Assembly: GCA_031430555.1 (NCBI GenBank)
Contig: JANPBQ010000005.1
Location: forward strand, 1-8,120
DNA length: 8,120 nt
Direction: 5' to 3'
Source of the DNA: UKL13-2 sp031430555
GTDB lineage: Bacteria; Pseudomonadota; Gammaproteobacteria; Burkholderiales; Usitatibacteraceae
Position 1 is the first letter of the stretch. Every line of letters starts with the position of its first letter. The position numbers were made by a program, and so were the translations under genes. The notes under the pieces are model-generated. The model was not told where the DNA came from. It made no database searches and worked only from the letters and a program-made list of their open reading frames with translations. Below are positions 1 to 5,917 of this stretch, in pieces.

Positions 1-1
1 A

Positions 2-1705
2 CCGCTGGACAGCACCTACGCCCAGGCCTCGATCATCACCCGCGCCGATATCGATACCGCCGGTGTCGCCACGCTGACCGAGTTGTTGCAACGCAAAGCG
101 GGACTTGAAATCCGCGCCACCGGCGGCCCCGGCCAGCCTTCCAGCGTATTCATTCGCGGCGCCAGCGGCACCCACACGCTGGTGTTGATCGACGGCTTGC
201 GCGTGGGTTCATCCACGTCCGGCGCGACCGCCTTTGAAAATATTCCGCTCGACTTGATCGAACGCATCGAGATCGTCAAAGGCCCAATGTCGAGCTTGTA
301 CGGCTCGGACGCGATCGGCGGCGTCATCCAAATATTTACGCGCGCCGCCGGCAAAGCGCGCGCCAGTGCATCCGTCGGTGCAGGCAGCGATTCGACATCG
401 GCACTCAACGCCGGGTTCTCCGTCGCCGAAGGCAAGACCGCGCTTTCGGTCGATGTCGGCCATCAGCGCAGCACGCCGCAATCGGCCAGCAATCCGGCAG
501 CGGGGCCGTTCACCTATCACCCGGATCGCGACCCGTACAAAAATACCCACGCGCTGGTGAAGCTTTCGCAAACGCTGTGGCAAGGCGAGACGCTGGGATT
601 CACGGCCTGGCAATCGCGTGGCGACACCGATTTCGATGCCGGGCCGACGACTCGGGCATCGAACCGGCAAACCCTTTCCGGCTATCACATTACCTCGGAA
701 AATAATTTCACCGCCGACTGGAAATCGCGCCTGATATTGGGCCGCACCATCGATGAGAGCGTCATCGCATCGGGCTTTCCGGGCCGTTTCAAGACCGGGC
801 AAAGTCAAGCAAGCTGGTTCAATGAATTCAAAACACCGACCGGCCACATGACCGCCGGCGTCGAATGGCGCGGCGAAAAACTTGACAGTGACACCGGCTA
901 CACCGCGAAGAAGCGCGATACCACATCGATATTCGGCAGCTACCTGGAAAAACTCGGCCCGACGCAAATCGAATTTACCGTGCGGCGCGACGAAGAAGAG
1001 CAATTCGGACGCAGGAATACGGGGGTCGCATCCTATGGCTACGCGTTCTCGCCGATGTTCTCGGCGTATTTGCGCGGCGGGCGCGCGTTTCGGGCACCGA
1101 GCTTCAACGATCTTTACTACCCCGGGTTCAGCAATCCGAACTTGAAGCCCGAGATGAGCGATCAGGCGGAAGCCGGCATCCGATTTCGCACGCGGGACGC
1201 ACGCGTTAACGTGGCGTATTTCGAGAACCGAATTGATGACTTGATCGTGTTTGTCTTCGACCCCGTGCGCAACAAGAGCCAGCCGGAAAACATCAACCGC
1301 GCGCGCATTCGCGGATGGGAAGCGCAGGTCGATGCGATTCTATTCGGCGCGACCCTCAGAGCATCGCTCACGGTGCAGCGCCCCGAGGATCGAGACAGCG
1401 GTTTTCAATTGCGCTCGCGCGCCAAACGCTTCGGCGCACTCAGCGCCTCGCGCAACTTTGGCGACTGGGATATTGCCGCAGATCTCGCCGCAAGTGGCGC
1501 GCGTTATGATTCCAACCGCGAAACGCCGGCCACCCGCATGGGCGGCTACGGCGTCCTCGCCGCGAATGTTCGCTACCGCATCGACAAAACGTTCAGCGTG
1601 GAAGTGATCGGCCAAAACCTCACCGCCCGAAAATACGAACTCGCGCAGGGCTACAACACGCCGTCGCGGTCAGTTTTTGTCAATTTGCGGGTGATGGCGT
1701 TCTAG
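2..1705 (+). CDS. btuB: BtuB-like TonB-dependent outer-membrane receptor (5' partial)
   Basis: This is an outer-membrane beta-barrel transporter that takes up a scarce ligand, probably vitamin B12 or another corrinoid, using energy from TonB-ExbBD. The reading frame is open from base 2, so the signal peptide, TonB box and first plug residues lie outside the window; 567 residues are visible (E. coli BtuB has 614). Visible residues 1 to about 115 are the plug domain, with VFIRG, VLIDGLRV, and the BtuB-type LYGSDAIGGV block at about 99-108. The rest is barrel, including the FRAPSFNDLYYP...NPNLKPE segment typical of these receptors. The protein ends in QNLTARKYELAQGYNTP...VMAF, with a C-terminal Phe as expected for the BAM assembly signal. 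The B12 assignment rests on the plug and C-terminal resemblance to BtuB; a siderophore receptor is possible. Any cobalamin riboswitch would lie upstream, outside the window. Confidence 0.85.
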   Translation, partial: PLDSTYAQASIITRADIDTAGVATLTELLQRKAGLEIRATGGPGQPSSVFIRGASGTHTLVLIDGLRVGSSTSGATAFENIPLDLIERIEIVKGPMSSLYGSDAIGGVIQIFTRAAGKARASASVGAGSDSTSALNAGFSVAEGKTALSVDVGHQRSTPQSASNPAAGPFTYHPDRDPYKNTHALVKLSQTLWQGETLGFTAWQSRGDTDFDAGPTTRASNRQTLSGYHITSENNFTADWKSRLILGRTIDESVIASGFPGRFKTGQSQASWFNEFKTPTGHMTAGVEWRGEKLDSDTGYTAKKRDTTSIFGSYLEKLGPTQIEFTVRRDEEEQFGRRNTGVASYGYAFSPMFSAYLRGGRAFRAPSFNDLYYPGFSNPNLKPEMSDQAEAGIRFRTRDARVNVAYFENRIDDLIVFVFDPVRNKSQPENINRARIRGWEAQVDAILFGATLRASLTVQRPEDRDSGFQLRSRAKRFGALSASRNFGDWDIAADLAASGARYDSNRETPATRMGGYGVLAANVRYRIDKTFSVEVIGQNLTARKYELAQGYNTPSRSVFVNLRVMAF

Positions 1706-1807
1706 TTTGATCCCGGCAGAGTCCGGTATTGGTGAGCGTTTCCAGATGTTTTTGCTTGGAGATGCGCGCCGGTGCTGGGGTTTTTGCTCTGGGTACTTCT
1801 ATGGAAG
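1706..1807. other. Short intergenic segment after btuB
   Basis: This 102-bp stretch lies between the btuB stop codon and the start of the nested inverted repeat. I see no gene and no convincing hairpin with a T-run. The weak pyrimidine/T-rich stretch around 1745-1785 is not preceded by a stem. Transcription termination for btuB may depend on the palindrome downstream. Confidence 0.5.
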
Positions 1808-1949
1808 CGGCAATTAAATATGTTGAAGCGCGCCCTTTCCCCGCGTAGGCGGGGATCCAAGTTTTCTGCAATTCCGCTACGAAACTTGGCCCCCCCGCCT
1901 ACGCGGGGGAAGGAAATAATTGAAGTCAGTTCAACATGTTTAATTGCCG
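1808..1949. repeat. 142-bp nested inverted repeat: REP-type doublet (REPIN/BIME-like)
   Basis: The outer arms are 1808-1827 (CGGCAATTAAATATGTTGAA) and 1930-1949, which are reverse complements at 19 of 20 positions. Inside them lies a second pair, about 1834-1864 and 1882-1913, also reverse complements apart from one substitution and a short C/G-run difference around AT versus GGG. Each inner arm is itself a hairpin: CCCCGC-GTAG-GCGGGG at 1839-1854 and CCCCGC-CTAC-GCGGGG at 1893-1908. Two inverted REP hairpins around a short core are the architecture of REPINs/BIMEs, which sit between genes and are thought to be mobilised by RAYT transposases such as the one at the right end of this window. 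The element lies between the convergent btuB and phrB genes, 22 bp from the phrB stop codon, so it may also form 3'-end structure for both transcripts. No target-site duplication is visible at its edges. The inverted structure is certain; the REPIN label is inferred. Confidence 0.8.
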
Positions 1950-1971
1950 GATCAATAATTACCCCGTCGTA

Positions 1972-3426
1972 TCAGCCTTTCACCGCCTTGTACAACGCCA
2001 ACGCTTTCACCCGCTGTACTGCGTGATCGACGATGGGGCCGGGGTAGTCGCGCCCGATCAACACGCCGCATTTTGCTTGCTCGGACGACGGCATCGTCCA
2101 CGGCGCATGAATGAATTTGTCCGGCACATTCGATAGTTCGGGCACATAGCGTCGAATGAATTTGCCGCGCGCGTCGAAGCGCTCCGACTGCGTTACCGGA
2201 TTGAAAATACGAAAGTACGGCTGCGCGTCGCAACCGGTCGATGCCGCCCATTGCCAGCCGCCGTTGTTGGCCGCGAGATCGAAATCGATGAGCTGATCGG
2301 CAAAATACTTTTCTCCCCACCGCCAATCGACCAATAAATCTTTGGTGAGAAAACTGGCGACGATCATTCGCAGGCGATTGTGCATATAGCCGGTCTGGTT
2401 CAGTTGGCGCATGGCGGCATCGATGATCGGAAAGCCGGTGCGCGCGTCACACCACGCGGCGAATAGATTCTCGTCGTTGGGCCATTGAATTGCATCGTAC
2501 ACGGGACGAAACGCGGAATGGGCAACGTGCGGATGGTGATAAAGAATCTGGAAATAGAAATCGCGCCAGATCAATTCGCCGAGCCAGGTTTCCGCACCGA
2601 TATTTTTCCTGCGCAATGTTTCGGCATAGGCGATCGAGGCGAGCTCGCGGATGGAAACCGTGCCGAAGCGATTGTGGACCGACAAATACGAGACGCCTTT
2701 CACAGCGGGAAAATCCCGCGCCTCATGGTAATCCTCGATGCGCGCGGCAAAGTCCGCGAGCAACGTGTGCGCGCCGGATTCGCCAGCTTTCACGCCCAGC
2801 GATTTGAGGTTGGTGCGTTTGAAGCCGATCGATTCCAGCGACGGCATGGCATCGATCCGCTCGGCCTTGGCGAGATGGTCCGCATATTCCGCAACGGGGT
2901 GCGCAGCCAGATCCGACTCGGTAAGTTTTTTCAACCACGCGTTCTTGTACGGCGTGAAGACGCTGTAAGTGCCGCCGGCTTGTGTGAGGATTTCGTCTTT
3001 CTCGAAAATCACCGTGTCTTTGATGCGTTGAAAACCGATGCCGCTTTCCGCGAGCCGCGCGCGTACCCGCTCGTCGCGCGCGATCGCGGCGGGTTCGTAA
3101 TCCTCATTGGTGAATACCGAATCGACGCCCAGTTTCTTCGCCCATTCGGCAATGGCGGTGTCCGTGATCGCATGTAAAACGATCAGGTCGCCGCCAAGTT
3201 CGCTCATCGATTTTTTCAGCGCGGCGACGCTTTCCCAAATGAATTCGACACGGCGATCCTGCGTTGATGGCAGCCCATCGAGAATGGCGCGGTCGAATAC
3301 AAACACGCAGTAAACCTTGCGTGCAGACGTGAGTGCGTGGTGCAATCCGGCGTTGTCAGTCACGCGCAAATCGCGGCGAAACCAGAATAATGCGCGCCCA
3401 CCATCGGCGTCGGAAAGGGATTTCAT
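1972..3426 (-). CDS. phrB: Deoxyribodipyrimidine photolyase, class I CPD type
   Basis: This FAD enzyme repairs UV-induced cyclobutane pyrimidine dimers in DNA using blue/near-UV light. At 484 residues it is close to E. coli PhrB (472). The N-terminal antenna-binding alpha/beta domain begins with ALFWFRRDLRVTDN (about 12-25). The C-terminal FAD domain contains GELIWRDFY (Glu284 and Trp287, matching E. coli Glu274 and Trp277), MHNRLRM (about 348-354) and DLAANNGGWQWAASTG. The electron-transfer tryptophan triad is intact at Trp315, Trp368 and Trp391 (E. coli 306, 359, 382), so I expect an active photolyase rather than a cryptochrome-like relative. The ATG at 3426 is preferred; the frame extends nine codons upstream to a TTG at 3453, but those residues (YLLAPSLT) do not look like family sequence and would crowd the divergent promoter region. 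The gene is transcribed away from yqgE and convergently with btuB. The antenna cofactor (MTHF or a deazaflavin) cannot be decided by eye. Confidence 0.95.
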   Translation of the reverse strand: MKSLSDADGGRALFWFRRDLRVTDNAGLHHALTSARKVYCVFVFDRAILDGLPSTQDRRVEFIWESVAALKKSMSELGGDLIVLHAITDTAIAEWAKKLGVDSVFTNEDYEPAAIARDERVRARLAESGIGFQRIKDTVIFEKDEILTQAGGTYSVFTPYKNAWLKKLTESDLAAHPVAEYADHLAKAERIDAMPSLESIGFKRTNLKSLGVKAGESGAHTLLADFAARIEDYHEARDFPAVKGVSYLSVHNRFGTVSIRELASIAYAETLRRKNIGAETWLGELIWRDFYFQILYHHPHVAHSAFRPVYDAIQWPNDENLFAAWCDARTGFPIIDAAMRQLNQTGYMHNRLRMIVASFLTKDLLVDWRWGEKYFADQLIDFDLAANNGGWQWAASTGCDAQPYFRIFNPVTQSERFDARGKFIRRYVPELSNVPDKFIHAPWTMPSSEQAKCGVLIGRDYPGPIVDHAVQRVKALALYKAVKG

Positions 3427-3464
3427 AGTCAGGGATGGCGCAAGTAGGTACAATGCGCAAGTGA
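3427..3464. promoter_or_regulatory. Divergent phrB/yqgE intergenic region with putative yqgE promoter and 8-bp direct repeats
   Basis: Only 38 bp separate the two divergent start codons. TACAAT at 3449-3454 matches five of six bases of a sigma70 -10 box for yqgE. Seventeen bases upstream, TAGTCA at 3426-3431 is a weak -35 candidate (four of six). A transcript from this box would start at about 3460 and leave an extremely short leader before the ATG at 3465, which also lacks a clear Shine-Dalgarno sequence. The 8-mer GCGCAAGT occurs twice, at 3438-3445 and 3455-3462, on either side of the -10 candidate and offset by 17 bp; this could be an operator or chance. No convincing phrB promoter is visible on the other strand. 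Confidence 0.35.
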
Positions 3465-4025
3465 ATGGACAGCATTAATCTTACCAATCATTTCCTGATC
3501 GCCATGCCCGGCATGGCCGACCCGTATTTTTCAAAAACCCTGACGCTGATTTGCGAACACTCCGAAAAGGGTGCGATTGGTCTCGTGGTCAACAAGCCGA
3601 TCGATGTTACGTTGGGCAACTTGTTCGAACAAGTCGATATCGAATTGCGCAATGAAGCGTTGCGGATGGAAAGCGTGCATTTCGGTGGCCCGGTGCTGAT
3701 CGATCGCGGCTTTGTGCTGCATCAGCCGCTCGCCAATTGGAACTCGACGTTGAAAATCGACGACGACACCGGGCTCACCACCTCCAAGGACATTCTCGAG
3801 GCGATGGCGATGGGCAGTGGTCCCGGTCGCGTACTCGTTACGCTCGGCTACGCGGGCTGGGCACCGGGGCAGATCGAAGATGAAATCAAACGCAACGGCT
3901 GGTTGACCGTCGCCGCGCGGCCCAACCTGATTTTCGATCTCGAACCGGAAGAACGGCTGGCGGCGGCGATGGGACTGCTGGGATTGAACTACGGCAATTT
4001 ATCCGATGTGGCGGGGCACGCATGA
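3465..4025 (+). CDS. yqgE: YqgE/AlgH family protein (DUF179)
   Basis: This is a small cytosolic protein of the conserved YqgE/AlgH family whose biochemical role is not settled; Pseudomonas AlgH was named for an effect on alginate expression. It has 186 residues, the usual family size. Family landmarks in order are FLIAMP (10-15), the ICEH segment (29-32), VVNKP (41-45), HFGGPV (72-77), the GYAGWAPGQIE block (128-138) and NGWL (144-147). The ATG at 3465 is chosen because family N-termini begin a few residues before NHFLIAMP. It is the first gene of the packed operon: its TGA overlaps the yqgF start in ATGA at 4022-4025. This pairing with yqgF and pyr genes is conserved in Pseudomonas and related bacteria, but it does not reveal what the protein does. 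Confidence 0.95.
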   Translation: MDSINLTNHFLIAMPGMADPYFSKTLTLICEHSEKGAIGLVVNKPIDVTLGNLFEQVDIELRNEALRMESVHFGGPVLIDRGFVLHQPLANWNSTLKIDDDTGLTTSKDILEAMAMGSGPGRVLVTLGYAGWAPGQIEDEIKRNGWLTVAARPNLIFDLEPEERLAAAMGLLGLNYGNLSDVAGHA

Positions 4026-4477
4026 CGAGCGCCGCGCCTGAAGAAATCATTCTCGGTTTCGATTTCGGCGAGAAACGCATCGGTGTTGCGGTCGGCAATA
4101 CCGTCACCTCGCACGCCGAGCCGCTGACGACGCTGCATGTGGAATCGAACCGTGACCGGCTCGACGCGGTCGCGAAGCTGGTGGCCGAATGGCAGCCTGC
4201 GCGCTTCGTGATTGGTGAGGCGAGTCACGCGCACGATGTGACAGGGAATGAGCCGCATCCGATCGCCCACCTCGCGCATAAATTCGGCAACCGCCTGCAT
4301 GAAATCTTTCGCCTGCCGGTGGTGTATGTGAACGAGTTTCTGACCTCATCGGCCGCCGAACAGGCGCTATCGGCACGCGGTATCAACGGTATCGCGCAAA
4401 AGGAACATATCGACGCCGTCGCCGCGCAAATCATCCTGCAGAGCTATCTCGATAATGCGGACCGCCATGCAGCTTGA
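4022..4477 (+). CDS. ruvX: YqgF/RuvX RNase H-fold nuclease, 16S rRNA processing / Holliday-junction resolvase homologue
   Basis: This is a YqgF-family RNase H-fold nuclease, implicated in E. coli in maturing the 5' end of 16S rRNA and annotated elsewhere as a putative Holliday-junction resolvase. It has 151 residues (E. coli about 138). The first strand carries IILGFDFGEKRIGVAVGN with the catalytic Asp14. The strand-four acidic residue is Glu105 in VYVNEFLTSSAAEQAL, and the last acidic residue is Asp131 in KEHIDAVAAQIILQSYL, so the expected acidic triad is present. Two motifs are off-consensus: the usual VGLP-type strand reads FVIGEASHAHDVTG (62-75), and the usual DER reads NEF. Overall length and C-terminus look normal, so I regard it as functional. 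Its ATG overlaps the yqgE stop, and its 3' end overlaps the start of pyrR, indicating translational coupling. Confidence 0.93.
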   Translation: MTSAAPEEIILGFDFGEKRIGVAVGNTVTSHAEPLTTLHVESNRDRLDAVAKLVAEWQPARFVIGEASHAHDVTGNEPHPIAHLAHKFGNRLHEIFRLPVVYVNEFLTSSAAEQALSARGINGIAQKEHIDAVAAQIILQSYLDNADRHAA

Positions 4478-4955
4478 TGCCGAGCCATTGATCGAAACGC
4501 TCGCCGAAAAAATCGGCGCGCTTCCCGCTGAAACCGCGTTAATCGGCATCCACACTGGCGGCGTCTGGGTGGCCGAACGGTTGCACACGCGGCTTGGCGC
4601 ATTGGTGCCGCTGGGCAAACTTGCGGTCACGTTGCACCGCGACGATTTCAGCAAAATCGGCTTGCATCCGACCAAGAAATCGACCGAGATGCCGTTCGAT
4701 GTCGAGGGCCGCGATATCTTGCTCATCGATGATGTGTTGAATAGTGGCCGCACGTTGCGCGCCGCACTCAACGAAATATTCGATTTTGGTCGACCGGCGA
4801 GTGTGAAACTCGCGGTACTGATCGACCGTGGCCGTCGCGAGTTGCCGTTCGCGGCCGATTACGCCGGGGCGACCATGACACTCGATGCACAGCAAAAACT
4901 CGCGCTGCGCAACGACAACCATCATTTGCGTTTCGATATCCTCAACAAGCCCTGA
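4467..4955 (+). CDS. pyrR: PyrR: pyrimidine operon regulator / uracil phosphoribosyltransferase
   Basis: This is a type I phosphoribosyltransferase of the PyrR family. Members make UMP from uracil and PRPP, and in Gram-positive bacteria also bind pyr mRNA to control attenuation. From the chosen start it has 162 residues. The PRPP-binding loop is ILLIDDVLNSGRTLRAAL (about 84-101, acidic pair Asp88-Asp89). The GIHTGGVWVAERL block (about 27-39) and HRDDFSKIGLHP (about 57-68) match proteobacterial PyrR. The start at 4467 (MQLDAEPLIETL) fits the family N-terminus better than the in-frame ATG at 4455, which adds only four residues; neither has a clear Shine-Dalgarno sequence. It overlaps ruvX by 11 bp and ends one base before pyrB. 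That packing leaves no leader for a classical PyrR-dependent attenuator at this junction, so regulation here may work differently or the enzyme role may dominate. Confidence 0.92.
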   Translation: MQLDAEPLIETLAEKIGALPAETALIGIHTGGVWVAERLHTRLGALVPLGKLAVTLHRDDFSKIGLHPTKKSTEMPFDVEGRDILLIDDVLNSGRTLRAALNEIFDFGRPASVKLAVLIDRGRRELPFAADYAGATMTLDAQQKLALRNDNHHLRFDILNKP

Positions 4956-4956
4956 C

Positions 4957-5916
4957 ATGCCCCCTTCGCCTTCACATCCGCAACTCGCCGCCGACGGCAC
5001 GCTCAAGCATCTGCTCACCACTGAAGGGCTGCCGCGCGCGATGATCGAATCGCTGCTGGAGACGGCCGATCAGTTCGTCAGCGTCGGCGACCGCGAAGTC
5101 AAAAAAGTGCCGCTGCTGCGTGGCAAATCGGTGTTCAATCTCTTCTTTGAAAACTCCACGCGTACCCGTACGACGTTCGAGATCGCCGCCAAGCGATTGT
5201 CGGCCGACGTCATCAACTTGAATATCAACGCCTCATCCACCAGCAAAGGCGAGTCGCTGCTCGACACGATCGACAATCTTGCGGCGATGAATGCCGACAT
5301 GTTCATCGTGCGTCACGCGCAATCGGGGGCCGCGCACCTGATCGCGCAGCACGTCAAATCCGGCATCGCCGTCGTCAACGCCGGCGACGGCCGCCACGCG
5401 CACCCGACGCAGGGCTTGCTCGATATGTACACGATCCGCCACTACAAGAAATCGTTTCACAACTTGAGTGTGGCCATCGTCGGCGATGTGCTGCACTCGC
5501 GCGTCGCGCGTTCGGCGATCCACGCGCTCACCACGCTGGGGTGTCCGGACGTGCGGGTAATCGGCCCGAAGACCCTGATGCCCGCCGAGGTGGCGCGCAT
5601 GGGCGTCTCGGTATTTCACGACATGCGGCGCGGACTCGAAGGCTGCGATGTGGTGATCATGTTGCGGGTGCAAAACGAACGCATGAACGGCGCGCTGCTG
5701 CCCTCGGCGCATGAATTTTTCAAATGCTACGGCCTGACCGCCGAGAAATTGACCCGTGCCAAACCGGATGCGATCGTCATGCATCCGGGACCGATGAATC
5801 GCGGCGTGGAAATCGATTCGATGATCGCCGATGGACGCCAAAGCGTGATCCTGCCGCAGGTGACGTTCGGCATCGCGGTGCGGATGGCGGTGATGGCGAC
5901 GGTGACGGGGGCATGA
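4957..5916 (+). CDS. pyrB: Aspartate carbamoyltransferase catalytic subunit
   Basis: This enzyme joins carbamoyl phosphate and L-aspartate to give N-carbamoyl-L-aspartate, the committed step of de novo pyrimidine synthesis in the cytosol. It has 319 residues, typical for the family. The carbamoyl-phosphate loop is FENSTRTRTTFE with STRTR at 67-71. The mobile lysine loop is SSTSKGES with Lys98, RHAHPTQ lies at 146-152 (His149 matching the active-site His of E. coli PyrB), and HPGPMNRG is at 276-283. The ATG at 4957 is preferred because the frame upstream only reads through pyrR; the junction is TGACATG, with one base between stop and start. An inactive-type pyrC follows directly and no pyrI gene is present in the window. 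This suggests a class A, Pseudomonas-type ATCase made of PyrB plus PyrC' rather than the PyrB-PyrI enzyme of enterobacteria. Confidence 0.97.
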   Translation: MPPSPSHPQLAADGTLKHLLTTEGLPRAMIESLLETADQFVSVGDREVKKVPLLRGKSVFNLFFENSTRTRTTFEIAAKRLSADVINLNINASSTSKGESLLDTIDNLAAMNADMFIVRHAQSGAAHLIAQHVKSGIAVVNAGDGRHAHPTQGLLDMYTIRHYKKSFHNLSVAIVGDVLHSRVARSAIHALTTLGCPDVRVIGPKTLMPAEVARMGVSVFHDMRRGLEGCDVVIMLRVQNERMNGALLPSAHEFFKCYGLTAEKLTRAKPDAIVMHPGPMNRGVEIDSMIADGRQSVILPQVTFGIAVRMAVMATVTGA

Positions 5917-5917
5917 A

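Noticed and set aside
1680..2026. Short open frames crossing the palindrome on both strands, one containing WIPAYAG
   Set aside because: The WIPAYAG peptide is what the REP-type repeat itself encodes when read in that frame. The frames lack family resemblance and are products of the repeat.
2485..3177. 230-codon open frame antisense to phrB
   Set aside because: It lies wholly inside a well-supported photolyase gene, is Arg-rich and low in recognisable motifs, and long antisense frames are expected in GC-rich DNA. The same applies to the antisense frames in btuB (209-1003) and pyrB (5233-5952).
3427..3453. TTG at 3453 as the phrB start
   Set aside because: The added residues do not resemble photolyase N-termini, and the ATG at 3426 leaves a plausible divergent promoter region.
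4885..4956. Upstream start for pyrB inside pyrR
   Set aside because: The 24 extra residues are the pyrR 3' end read out of frame. The ATG at 4957 follows the pyrR stop by one base and gives the family length.
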